The translations under genes were made by a program, and so were the position numbers. From NCBI GenBank assembly GCA_934655875.1, contig CAKUHB010000023.1:1-41822 (forward strand): 41,822 nt of DNA, in the 5' to 3' direction. Numbering within the stretch: position 1 is the stretch's first letter; each line of letters begins with the position of its first letter. Under the pieces are notes generated by a model. The model searched no databases, was not told the DNA's origin, and worked only from the letters and a program-made list of their open reading frames with translations. Positions 18,016 to 25,558 of the stretch are shown here, piece after piece. The DNA is from an uncultured Oscillospiraceae bacterium (GTDB lineage Bacteria; Bacillota; Clostridia; Oscillospirales; Oscillospiraceae).

Positions 18016-19392
18016 TCAGCCCTCCACCTTCGGCAGCTTTGCGATGCTCGCGGACAGCTGCTCGTCGGTCGGGATGACGTCGGTCATTTCGTGGTCGTTG
18101 AACTTCTGATAGGCGACAAGATCGAAATAGCCCGTGCCGGTCAGACCGAAGACGATGGTCTTCTCCTCGCCGGTCTGCTTGCACTTGAGCGCTTCGTCGA
18201 TCGCGGCGCGGATGGCGTGGCTGGACTCCGGCGCGGGGAGAATGCCCTCGGTGCGGGCGAAATACTCTGCCGCTTCAAACACGCTCGTCTGCTCGACGCT
18301 GCGCGCTTCCATCAGCCCGTCGTGGTACAGCTGGGACAGAATCGGGCTCATGCCGTGGTAGCGCAGGCCGCCTGCGTGGTTGGCCGACGGGATAAAGCCG
18401 CTGCCGAGCGTGTACATCTTTGCCAGCGGGCAGACCATGCCGGTGTCGCAGAAGTCATACGCGAATACGCCGCGCGTGAAGCTGGGGCAGGAGGCAGGCT
18501 CGACCGCGATGATGCGGTAATCCTTTTCGCCGCGCAGCTTTTCGCCCATGAACGGGGAAATGAGGCCGCCGAGGTTCGAGCCGCCGCCGGCGCAGCCGAT
18601 GATGATATCGGGCGTGACGCCGTATTTATCGAGGGCGATCTTCGTCTCAAGGCCGATGACCGACTGGTGGAGCAGCACCTGATTGAGGACGCTGCCGAGC
18701 ACATACCGGTAGCCGGGCGTCGAGGTTGCGACTTCGACGGCTTCGCTGATGGCGCAGCCGAGCGAGCCGGTCGTATCGGGATCCTTGGCCAGAATGGCGC
18801 GGCCGACGTTTGTGGTGTTCGACGGGCTGGGCGTGACGCTCGCGCCGTAGGTGCGCATGACCTCGCGCCGGAACGGCTTCTGCTCATACGAGCACTTGAC
18901 CATGAAGACCTTCAGGTCAAGCCCCAGATACGCGCACGCCATGGAAAGGGCGGTGCCCCACTGGCCGGCGCCGGTCTCGGTCGTGACGCCCTTCAGGCCC
19001 TGCTTCTTGGCGTAGTACGCCTGCGCGATGGCGGAGTTCAGCTTGTGGCTGCCGGAGGTGTTGTTGCCCTCGAATTTATAATAAATTTTTGCCGGTGTGC
19101 CGAGCTTTTCCTCGAGACAATAGGCGCGCACGAGCGGCGACGGGCGGTACATCTTGTAGAAATTACGGATCTCCTCCGGGATGGGGATATACGCGGTGTC
19201 GTTGTCCAGCTCCTGCTCGATCAGCTCGTCGCAGAACACCGGGCGCAGATCGTCGAAGCCCATGGGCTTGCCGGTGCCGGGGTTGACGAGGGGCGCGGGC
19301 TTCGTTTTCATGTCCGCGCGGACATTGTACCAATTCTGGGGCATCTCAGACTCAGACAGATAGATCTTGTAAGGAATGGTTTCGGTTTTCAT
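18016..19392 (-). CDS. trpB: Tryptophan synthase beta-like enzyme, TrpB2 type
   Basis: PLP enzyme expected to make tryptophan from serine and indole. The 458-residue protein is longer than TrpB1 (about 400) and has the extended N-terminus of TrpB2. It includes RPSPLVRAYCLEEKLG (83-98), the PLP Lys117 in NNTSGSHKLNSA, TETGAGQWGTAL, and the phosphate-binding GCAGGGSNLGG. The start at 19392 (MKTETIPYKIYLS) has AAAGGAG; the frame stays open upstream only because the T-box leader lacks stops. No trpA or other trp gene is nearby, so it may salvage free indole. Control is by a Trp T-box. Confidence 0.93.
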   Translation of the reverse strand: MKTETIPYKIYLSESEMPQNWYNVRADMKTKPAPLVNPGTGKPMGFDDLRPVFCDELIEQELDNDTAYIPIPEEIRNFYKMYRPSPLVRAYCLEEKLGTPAKIYYKFEGNNTSGSHKLNSAIAQAYYAKKQGLKGVTTETGAGQWGTALSMACAYLGLDLKVFMVKCSYEQKPFRREVMRTYGASVTPSPSNTTNVGRAILAKDPDTTGSLGCAISEAVEVATSTPGYRYVLGSVLNQVLLHQSVIGLETKIALDKYGVTPDIIIGCAGGGSNLGGLISPFMGEKLRGEKDYRIIAVEPASCPSFTRGVFAYDFCDTGMVCPLAKMYTLGSGFIPSANHAGGLRYHGMSPILSQLYHDGLMEARSVEQTSVFEAAEYFARTEGILPAPESSHAIRAAIDEALKCKQTGEEKTIVFGLTGTGYFDLVAYQKFNDHEMTDVIPTDEQLSASIAKLPKVEG

Positions 19393-19440
19393 GGTGCTTC
19401 TCCTTTCGCATGTTGGTCTCTCCGGGAGAAGGGCAACAAA

Positions 19441-19730
19441 AAAGACCTTCGTCCACAGAGAAAACCGGTCGTCGGTTTGATCTCTTGGGACAAAAGTCTG
19501 AAAAACTTCTGCGGTGCCACCCAAATTGACAATTGCTTGTCCGCTCATGACGCGCCACTACGCGTCTTCCCCGGTAACGGTGGGATTCCGTCAGGATCTA
19601 CTTGCTTTCGTGTTCGATCTGCCCTCCGCAGTCCATTCGGCAAACGTCCTTTTGCTGCCCTCGCACCACCCGGCAGCTCTCTGGGAAAAGTCCTGCTTGC
19701 TTACTCGTCTGCATCAACGGTTTAACTTGT
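19441..19730 (-). promoter_or_regulatory. Tryptophan T-box leader upstream of trpB2
   Basis: The T-box reads TTGGGTGGCACCGCAG on the minus strand (19509-19524). Its UGGC would pair with a GCCA tRNA end, as expected for tRNA-Trp (discriminator G). The candidate specifier UGG (19633-19635) lies in GAA-UGG-A, the usual specifier-loop setting, and AGAGAG of Stem I lies upstream of it. The terminator pairs 19488-19499 with 19443-19454 and is followed by six T. Specifier and discriminator agree on Trp, which supports the call. Confidence 0.93.
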
Positions 19731-19735
19731 GACAG

Positions 19736-19764
19736 AGTATAGCGCTGAAGCGCGCATTTGTCAA
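19736..19764 (-). promoter_or_regulatory. Promoter of the Trp T-box / trpB2 transcript
   Basis: Minus strand TTGACA (19759-19764), 17 bp, TATACT (19736-19741). The opposite strand here may hold a weak promoter for the bile-salt-hydrolase gene (TTGTCA at 19758-19763, 17 bp, TAATTC), so the two promoters could overlap. Confidence 0.85.
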
Positions 19765-19808
19765 GCGGTTCCGGGAAAAATAATTCTGATTTTTTGGAGG
19801 TGCTTGCG

Positions 19809-20756
19809 ATGTGTACTGCTGTGACGTATCAGGCGGCGGAATTTTACATGGGCCGCACGCTGGATTATGACTGTTCGTTTGGAGAAGAAGTGGTGATCAC
19901 GCCGCGGAAATTCCCGCTGCCCGGCGCTTATGCACTCATCGGCATGGCGCATGTGGCGGAAGGATTCCCGTTGTATTATGATGCGGTGAACGAAAAGGGA
20001 CTTGGCATGGCGGGGCTGAACTTCGTGGGGAATGCCCGGTACCGGCAGCCGGAGGAGGGCAGGTGCAATGTTCCGCAGTACGCGCTGCTGCTTCGCGTCC
20101 TGCGGCAGTGCGCGACGCTCGCGCAGGCGCGCGCGTTCTTGCAGACGGTCAACGTGACCGGCGAACCCTTCGGGCAGTATCCCGCCGCGGAGCTTCACTG
20201 GCTGCTGGCCGACCGCACCGGCGCGCTGGTCATTGAGCCGCTGGCGGACGGCCTGCGCCTGTATGAGAATCCCGTGGGCGTTCTGACCAACAATCCGCCC
20301 TTTGACCGGCAGCTGCCGGGCCTGAGCCGGTATATGCAGCTGTCTGCGAAGCCGCCGGAGAACCGATTCTCATTGGCGCTCCCGCTGCGGGCGGACAGCC
20401 GCGGCATGGGTGCGGTCGGCTTGCCGGGTGACTGGTCGTCGCAGTCGCGGTTTGTGCGCGCTGCCTTTGCACGGATGAACAGCGTCCGCGGCGGAAGCGA
20501 CGCGCAGTGCGTCGCGCAGCTGTTCCACATCCTCTCCACGGTCGCGCAGCCCGCCGGCTGCTGCGAGCTTTCGCCCGGCGTTTATGAAAAGACCATCTAT
20601 ACCGCCTGCTGGAACGCCGACAGGGGAGACTATTATTACACGACCTATGACAATCCCGCCCTGCATGTGGTCTTCCTCCGCCATGAGGAGCTGGACGGCA
20701 GCGACCTCATCCGCTATCCCTTGCAGACCCAGCCGCAGTCCTTCCGGCAGAATTGA
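19809..20756 (+). CDS. bsh: Choloylglycine hydrolase family protein (bile salt hydrolase-like)
   Basis: Ntn-hydrolase that cleaves linear amide bonds, probably of conjugated bile salts. The 315 residues begin MCTAVTYQ, so Cys2 becomes the N-terminal nucleophile after Met removal. Family residues are in place: Arg16 and Asp19 (GRTLDYD), Asn71 (GMAGLNF), Asn161 (GVLTNNPPF) and Arg214 (GLPGDWSSQSRFVR). The C-terminal segment YTACWNADRGDYYYTTYDN matches clostridial bile salt hydrolases. The ATG at 19809 has GGAGG at 19796-19800; the frame upstream of it lacks a ribosome site. No signal peptide is seen. Penicillin V acylases share the fold, so substrate preference is inferred. Confidence 0.9.
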   Translation: MCTAVTYQAAEFYMGRTLDYDCSFGEEVVITPRKFPLPGAYALIGMAHVAEGFPLYYDAVNEKGLGMAGLNFVGNARYRQPEEGRCNVPQYALLLRVLRQCATLAQARAFLQTVNVTGEPFGQYPAAELHWLLADRTGALVIEPLADGLRLYENPVGVLTNNPPFDRQLPGLSRYMQLSAKPPENRFSLALPLRADSRGMGAVGLPGDWSSQSRFVRAAFARMNSVRGGSDAQCVAQLFHILSTVAQPAGCCELSPGVYEKTIYTACWNADRGDYYYTTYDNPALHVVFLRHEELDGSDLIRYPLQTQPQSFRQN

Positions 20757-20786
20757 GCGCCGCGGGAATGGCTTCACGAACAGAAC

Positions 20787-20820
20787 GCCACCGAACCGAT
20801 CGGTTCGGTGGCTGGTTTTA
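20787..20820. terminator. Terminator after the bile-salt-hydrolase gene
   Basis: A 26-bp near-perfect palindrome, GCCACCGAACCG with its complement (20787-20798 and 20801-20812), then TGGTTTTA. The converging minus-strand operon ends 5 bp past it. Confidence 0.85.
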
Positions 20821-20824
20821 TGCC

Positions 20825-22327
20825 TTAGCTCCAGCGGAGCTGCAATTCGTGCGGGAGGATCGTCTGGTTGTAGGAGCGGTTTCTTGGATCTTCCAGCGTA
20901 TCCTCCAGACTGCTGTAATAGACGCCGCGGTAGGTAAGCCCGGACGCGTCGAACACAAGCAGGAACAGCCCGCAGCTGTCATAGGAATAGAGGTCTTCGT
21001 TCGGATACAGCGTGACCTCCGCGCAGTCGGATAGCTGCTTATAGACGGTGCTGCCGTCATAGGCCGCGTAGCGCGTGTTGGGCCCGGCGATGGCCAGCCG
21101 CGTGCCATCGAAGGCCATGGCATCGCTGCTGCTGGTGCCGAACCAGAGATCGTCAGCCCCGGCGAGCGGGCACTGGAGTGCGATCTGATACTGCCCGTCC
21201 GCCTGCTCCGTCAGTACGAACAGGCTGGTGTCAGACTGCCGCAGGCAGATAAAGTCCGGCTGCTCAAATACGCCGAGCCATTCCTCGTCCTTGCCGCGCT
21301 CTGCGATCGTCAGCTCCTGCAGAAGCTCGCCGGAGGACAGCGCGATCACGCGCAGCACGTACTTGCCGGCCTCCCGCGTATACAGAAGCAGCCGCGTCTC
21401 ATCCTTGCTGAGACCTGCGTGCAGGATCTCCGCCGCAGGGTCGACCGGGTAAAACACGCGCAGCCCGTCCGGATCCGGGAGCATGCCCTCGTACCAGTCA
21501 GACCAGACGCTTTCGGCGAGCGGCAGCAGATACACGCCGTAGCCGCCGGGGATACGGCTGGTATCCACGGTCTTGCCGTTCTGCGTGCGGTTGGAGAACC
21601 AGAAATAGCAGCCGTCCTCCGTCAGGACGGATTCGGCGTTCAGCCAGAACGCGTCGCCCTTCTCCACGGAGCTGAGTCCGCGCGAGCTGCACGTTCCGTC
21701 CACGTTTTTGTCGACATGCAGCTCCAGGTACTCGTCCGGCAGGGTCGGGATGCGGAAAAACGCCCGCAGCGCCTGACATGTGCGTGCCATCGGCTCCGGA
21801 TAGCGCGCCTCCTCGTCCGCGTTGTCCATGCCGCTGAAGGTGATATCCGGCAGATCGACGGTAAAGCGGAGCGGGTATTCCTCGTAATAATCCGCGACGC
21901 GGATGACCATTGTCCCGGTGCTGCCGGGCGTTGTGTTATCCAGCAGCTGCCGGAACGCGGCACCGTAGCCATACGGATTGAAGTCCATGTCTCTGCCGGA
22001 TGTCCAGGCGTCGCGGATGAGATCGATGATGACACCGTTGTAGGTCGGCTGCGGGTCGGTTTCTTCGCCGCGGGGGACATAGCGGAACGCGGTGTCATAC
22101 GTATAGTTTTCGCCGGAGAAGCGGAGCGTGCTGTCCCAGATGAGGTGATCCTTCATCCGCACGTCATACACTGCTTCCAGCCCGGCGGCGGCCGCCGGAT
22201 TGCCGGAGACGATCTCTTCCCGGAAGCTCACGTCCGCGCGCGGTGCAGTGATAGCCCGCGCGGCCAATACCACCCCGCAGCCGCACACCAGCGCCAGTAT
22301 GAGAAAGAAAACGAGCGCCTTACGCAT
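20825..22327 (-). CDS. Exported, membrane-anchored protein with propeller-like C-terminal half; function unknown
   Basis: 500 residues with an N-terminal signal/anchor (MRKALVFFLILALVCGCGVVLAA), so it acts outside the membrane. The middle holds several Trp/Tyr-rich strands. From about 270 onward short repeated strand patterns (AGLSKDETRLLLYT, YVLRVIALSSGELLQEL, MAFDGTRLAIAGP) resemble beta-propeller blades. I do not recognise a named family. It is the last gene of the GntR-ABC operon, and its start overlaps the ATPase stop by 8 bp. A role linked to the transporter (substrate capture, or sensing of envelope stress) is inference. Confidence 0.8.
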   Translation of the reverse strand: MRKALVFFLILALVCGCGVVLAARAITAPRADVSFREEIVSGNPAAAAGLEAVYDVRMKDHLIWDSTLRFSGENYTYDTAFRYVPRGEETDPQPTYNGVIIDLIRDAWTSGRDMDFNPYGYGAAFRQLLDNTTPGSTGTMVIRVADYYEEYPLRFTVDLPDITFSGMDNADEEARYPEPMARTCQALRAFFRIPTLPDEYLELHVDKNVDGTCSSRGLSSVEKGDAFWLNAESVLTEDGCYFWFSNRTQNGKTVDTSRIPGGYGVYLLPLAESVWSDWYEGMLPDPDGLRVFYPVDPAAEILHAGLSKDETRLLLYTREAGKYVLRVIALSSGELLQELTIAERGKDEEWLGVFEQPDFICLRQSDTSLFVLTEQADGQYQIALQCPLAGADDLWFGTSSSDAMAFDGTRLAIAGPNTRYAAYDGSTVYKQLSDCAEVTLYPNEDLYSYDSCGLFLLVFDASGLTYRGVYYSSLEDTLEDPRNRSYNQTILPHELQLRWS

Positions 22328-23066
22328 GATCGTCCTCCCCGCCGGTCAGATCGGCAAGCGCTTTGCAGACGCGGTCGGCGCGGTAGCTGTAGGTCTCCTT
22401 CACATAGTCCATGAGCGATTTTCCCTGTTCATCCAGCGCGGCGGTCTGCACATCGCCGGCGACGCTGCCCGCGTGCAGCAGCACGGCGCGTCCAATGAAC
22501 CCCGTGACCTCCTCAATGAGGTGCGTGGACAGGATCAGCGTCTCATGCGGCTCGAGAATGCCGAGCAGGACTTTGTAAAAATCCTCGCGGTTAAATACGT
22601 CGTTGCCCGCGAACGGCTCATCCATCAAAATATAGTCCGCGCCCTGCGACAGCGCCATGATGACCTCGAACTGGTTCTTCTGGCCCGTGGAGAAGCTGCG
22701 GATGGGCTTGTCCATCGGCAGATCAAAGAACGTCATGAGCCCGTCAAACCGCTTGTGCAGAAACGTCGGGAAATGCTCCTCATAAAACTCCCGGTGCGCC
22801 TGCGCAGTGAGGGCAGGGAAGAAGCTGTGCTCGCAGGTGGCAAAAGAAAACCTGCCGATATTTTTGCGTGTGATCGGCGCGCCGTCCAGCGTGACGCTGC
22901 CGCTGTCGTAGGACAGAAATTGCAGCATGCACTTCATCAGCGTCGTCTTGCCCGCGCCGTTTTCGCCGAACAGGCCGATGATCTCGCCCGGCCCGACGGA
23001 CAGACTCACGTTTTGCAGCGCCTGCTTGCGCCCATAGTGCTTGCAGAGATTTTTCACTTCCAGCAT
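22320..23066 (-). CDS. ABC transporter ATP-binding protein (YtrB-like)
   Basis: 248-residue ATPase. Walker A is GENGAGKTT (34-42), the signature is FSTGQKNQ in place of LSGGQ, Walker B is YILMDEPF and the H-loop is LILSTHLIEEV. The protein begins MLEVKNLCKHYGRKQALQNV. The start at 23066 overlaps the stop of the upstream membrane gene as ATGA, so translation is coupled; a longer open frame upstream is spurious. GntR-linked ATPases of this type (YtrB in Bacillus) work with small membrane subunits in export or in response to cell-wall antibiotics. Cargo is unknown. Confidence 0.93.
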   Translation of the reverse strand: MLEVKNLCKHYGRKQALQNVSLSVGPGEIIGLFGENGAGKTTLMKCMLQFLSYDSGSVTLDGAPITRKNIGRFSFATCEHSFFPALTAQAHREFYEEHFPTFLHKRFDGLMTFFDLPMDKPIRSFSTGQKNQFEVIMALSQGADYILMDEPFAGNDVFNREDFYKVLLGILEPHETLILSTHLIEEVTGFIGRAVLLHAGSVAGDVQTAALDEQGKSLMDYVKETYSYRADRVCKALADLTGGEDDHA

Positions 23067-23575
23067 CAGAAAAACGCCCCCCAGACATTCAAGATTTCCT
23101 CCGGCGGCATGCAGCGCGCCGGAACGCTGTGCCGGTAGACCAGCACGAAAAGAAGCAGTAAAACTGCGCATACAAGCAGCCCCGCCGCAAGCGCAGCCGC
23201 AGGCATCGTCAGGCAGCGCCGGTGCAGCTCGCGACTGCTTCTCAGGCGCTTCATGACATAAATACTCTTGGTCTGCTGCGAAAAGGATGCGTAGTTTGCC
23301 CACACATTGTAGCCGCAGACGAGCGCATAGACCCAGAAGCCCGCGAGCCGGTGCCGGATGAGCGCGTTGAGCGTCGGCATCACGGCGTCGTCTCGCAGAG
23401 TCTTCACGCCGTAGCGCAGCTCATAGAGCTCCTGCACCGCCCGGCCGCAGGCGATAAAATAACTCGCGCCCCAGAATACGAGAAAGACCAGCATGCAAAG
23501 ACCATAGCTGATGGCCATTGCGCGCAGATCGGTGCCGGGCGGCACGCAGCGGGAGAGCCGCTTAGTCCAGTTCAT
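23066..23575 (-). CDS. Small membrane protein of the GntR-ABC operon
   Basis: 169 residues with about three hydrophobic segments (about 20-43, 77-98 and 125-147). There is a basic N-terminus (MNWTKRLSRC) and a basic loop, VMKRLRSSRELHRRC. Position and size suggest a transporter subunit, but I recognise no named domain. The ATG at 23575 has GGAGGG upstream. It overlaps the preceding membrane gene by 14 bp and the ATPase gene by 3 bp, indicating coupled translation. Confidence 0.85.
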   Translation of the reverse strand: MNWTKRLSRCVPPGTDLRAMAISYGLCMLVFLVFWGASYFIACGRAVQELYELRYGVKTLRDDAVMPTLNALIRHRLAGFWVYALVCGYNVWANYASFSQQTKSIYVMKRLRSSRELHRRCLTMPAAALAAGLLVCAVLLLLFVLVYRHSVPARCMPPEEILNVWGAFF

Positions 23576-24308
23576 CTGTCAGTCCCTCCGTTCCGTCGTG
23601 CGCCTGCGAGAGCGCCAGCAAGACAAAGATCCCCGTGAAGAACAGCGCCGCGACCGCGCCGACGACCCCGCCGCTGCTGCTGTTGCTGTAATCGACCGGC
23701 AGAAGACGCACCACGCCCGGCGCGGGCGCGATGCACCAGAACGGGAACCGCTTCACCTTCCGGTGCTGCCGCTGCTGCAAATACGCGGTCGAGACGGCGA
23801 GCAGGAGAAGGAATGCGATGTTCCGCCCCAACACAAAGCCGTCCGCGAGCGGCAGAAGGCCGTGCAGCGTACTGTTCCGGTAAAAATCGACGAAAACGCC
23901 CTGCGCCCCGCTGGTGTATCCCGCGCTGCGCTGGTACAGAAGCATCAGTCCCGCTGCGCAGATGATCTGCACGCACCAGACGATCAGAAAGCAGAGAAGG
24001 TCGCAGATAAAGCTCCAGATGAATACCTGCCGCTCCGAGATCCGCAGCCGCCGCAGCGTATAGCCAAAGCGGCTGTTGGAGCCGAAGCAGAAGCAAAGCA
24101 GCATCTGGCACCCGAGGATCCCCGCCGCAAACGCGAGCAGAAGCAGCAGCGAGAACCCGCCGGTGCTGCCCGTGAACGTCATGCCGCCCCGCTGCACACA
24201 CCAGAAATAGCCCGCCGTATCCACCGCGGCCATGCCGAGCAGCACCAGCGGCAGCCGCCAGACCATCGCGCGCAGATGCAGCGCCAGAACAGAAAGGTGC
24301 TTTTTCAT
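23562..24308 (-). CDS. Membrane permease subunit of the GntR-ABC operon
   Basis: 248 residues with about five hydrophobic segments (about 19-38, 50-75, 95-122, 157-177 and 213-233), consistent with an ABC-2-like membrane component. The start overlaps the gntR stop as ATGA. Several Cys residues lie in the membrane segments (ILGCQMLLCFCF). Together with the 169-residue protein and the ATPase it probably forms one transporter. The family assignment rests on topology and context only. Confidence 0.85.
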   Translation of the reverse strand: MKKHLSVLALHLRAMVWRLPLVLLGMAAVDTAGYFWCVQRGGMTFTGSTGGFSLLLLLAFAAGILGCQMLLCFCFGSNSRFGYTLRRLRISERQVFIWSFICDLLCFLIVWCVQIICAAGLMLLYQRSAGYTSGAQGVFVDFYRNSTLHGLLPLADGFVLGRNIAFLLLLAVSTAYLQQRQHRKVKRFPFWCIAPAPGVVRLLPVDYSNSSSGGVVGAVAALFFTGIFVLLALSQAHDGTEGLTDELD

Positions 24309-24688
24309 GTCTCTTCCTCCTTCCAGGCCTCGCCGAGCAGGCGAAGCGCTTCGTCCCGGGAAATGCCCATCTGCCGCAGCGTCCGCGCCATGGCGCGCAG
24401 CTCGTCCGACAGAACTTCCCGCCGCAGCCGCGCGAGCGTCTCGGGCGGCAGCGTCATGCAGCTTTTTGCGCCTGTCCGCGATTCCATGAGCGATTCCTCC
24501 TCCAGAAGATGAAAGGCCTTCTGCACTGTGTTCGGGTTGATGCCCAGAAGCGCCGAGACGACGCGCCGGGACGGCAGCTCTTCGCCGTCGAGGATCGTTC
24601 CGGCGATCGCGCCGCGCTTGATAAAATTGATGATCTGTAAATACACCGGCGTCCCGTCCACCGGCCGGAACGTCTCAAACGATACCAT
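24305..24688 (-). CDS. GntR-family regulator, YtrA subfamily
   Basis: 127-residue repressor with an N-terminal winged helix: PVYLQIINFIKRGAIAGTI, then GEELPSRRVVSALLGINPNTVQKAFHLLEEE. Only a short helical tail follows, as in the YtrA branch that controls ABC transporter operons. The start at 24688 (MVSFETFRPVDG) is chosen because the alternative ATG at 24721 would lie about 5 nt after the transcription start and has no ribosome site. It is the first gene of the five-gene operon and is probably autoregulatory through two flanking palindromes. Confidence 0.92.
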   Translation of the reverse strand: MVSFETFRPVDGTPVYLQIINFIKRGAIAGTILDGEELPSRRVVSALLGINPNTVQKAFHLLEEESLMESRTGAKSCMTLPPETLARLRREVLSDELRAMARTLRQMGISRDEALRLLGEAWKEEET

Positions 24689-24701
24689 ACCGCTCACCAC
24701 C

Positions 24702-24761
24702 GTATTACTTAAGTCATACACTTTATGACCGTATTATACGCATAATACACTTCCTTGTCAA
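24702..24761 (-). promoter_or_regulatory. Promoter and two operator palindromes of the GntR-ABC operon
   Basis: Minus strand TTGACA (24756-24761), 17 bp, TATAAT (24733-24738). One palindrome, GTATTAT/ATAATAC (24731-24748), covers the -10 and spacer. A second, GTAT-ACTTAAGT-ATAC with one mismatch pair (24702-24719), lies just downstream of the start. Both share GTAT...ATAC ends over 18 bp and are 29 bp apart centre to centre. Binding at either would block initiation or elongation. Confidence 0.8.
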
Positions 24762-24771
24762 GTCCCTTCGC

Positions 24772-24800
24772 TTGACTTTTTCGGGGAAACCGGGTAAGCT
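24772..24800 (+). promoter_or_regulatory. Probable promoter of the TetR gene
   Basis: TTGACT (24772-24777), 17 bp, TAAGCT (24795-24800). The -10 is weak. The -35 lies only 11 bp from the -35 of the divergent GntR promoter. Confidence 0.5.
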
Positions 24801-24828
24801 GGAGAAAACACAAGACAGGAGCCTTGCT

Positions 24829-25407
24829 ATGTCCGAACTCACCAAGCGCGCGCTGGAGCAGTCGCTCAAGAATCTTCTTTTGCAGAAGCCCCTCAGCAAA
24901 ATCACCATCAGCGACATCGCCGACGACTGCGGCATCAACCGCATGACGTTTTACTATCATTTCAAGGATATCTATGACCTTGTCGAATGGTCGTGTCAGG
25001 AGGACGCGGCCAAGGCGCTGGCCGGGAAAAAGACGTATGAGACGTGGCAGCAGGGCTTTGAGCAGATCTTTGAAGCGGTGCTGGCCAATAAGCCGTTCAT
25101 CATGAACGTCTATCACTCCGTCAGCCGCGAGCAGGTGGAAAATTACCTGTATAAGCTGACCTATGATCTGCTTGAAGGCGTGGTCGAGGAGCAGGCGGCT
25201 GGCATGTCCGTCCGGTCGGAGGACAAGGCGTTTATTGCCAACGTCTATAAATACGCCTTTGTCGGCCTGATGCTCGACTGGATCAAGCACGACATGAAGG
25301 GCGAGCCGAAGCAGATCATCGACCGGCTGGATCTCGTCCTGCACGGGAGCATCGCCGCCGCGCTGGAGCGCTTCCGGCTCGACGCCCCATCAAATCCGCC
25401 GGTTTGA
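24829..25407 (+). CDS. TetR-family transcriptional regulator
   Basis: 192 residues. The N-terminal helix-turn-helix is typical: ALEQSLKNLLLQKPLSKITISDIADDCGINRMTFYYHFKDIYDL. The C-terminal part (about 75-180, with ANKPFIMNVYHS and YAFVGLMLDWIK) is the ligand/dimer domain and resembles the DhaS-like TetR branch. The ATG at 24829 has AGGAG 7 bp upstream. It is followed by a terminator and then the oleate hydratase gene, whose upstream region has a perfect inverted repeat. Control of oleate hydratase, with a fatty acid as ligand, is the natural inference but is not shown. Confidence 0.92.
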   Translation: MSELTKRALEQSLKNLLLQKPLSKITISDIADDCGINRMTFYYHFKDIYDLVEWSCQEDAAKALAGKKTYETWQQGFEQIFEAVLANKPFIMNVYHSVSREQVENYLYKLTYDLLEGVVEEQAAGMSVRSEDKAFIANVYKYAFVGLMLDWIKHDMKGEPKQIIDRLDLVLHGSIAAALERFRLDAPSNPPV

Positions 25408-25428
25408 TAAAAAACTATACAATGCCGC

Positions 25429-25461
25429 GCCCGGTGATAAGAACTTTATCACCGGGCGTTT
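25429..25461 (+). terminator. Terminator of the TetR gene
   Basis: A 12-bp perfect stem GCCCGGTGATAA/TTATCACCGGGC (25429-25440 with 25446-25457), loop GAACT, then GTTTTC. Confidence 0.88.
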
Positions 25462-25491
25462 TCTGCTTATGGTATCTTTTTTGAACCTGTA

Positions 25492-25534
25492 GTATGCTCA
25501 TACCATCGAAAGGGAAACATAAAGCATTGTTTCC
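25492..25534. promoter_or_regulatory. Candidate operators upstream of oleate hydratase
   Basis: GGAAACA (25513-25519) and TGTTTCC (25528-25534) form a perfect 7-bp inverted repeat with an 8-nt spacer, TetR-operator-like in size. Just upstream is GTATG-CT-CATAC (25492-25503). I could not assign a convincing -35/-10 pair here. Confidence 0.5.
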
Positions 25535-25558
25535 AAACTTTATATGGAGGTATGAATC

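Noticed and set aside
24689..24721. Longer N-terminus for the GntR protein from the ATG at 24721
   Set aside because: That codon lies about 5 nt past the predicted transcription start, inside an operator palindrome, with no ribosome site.
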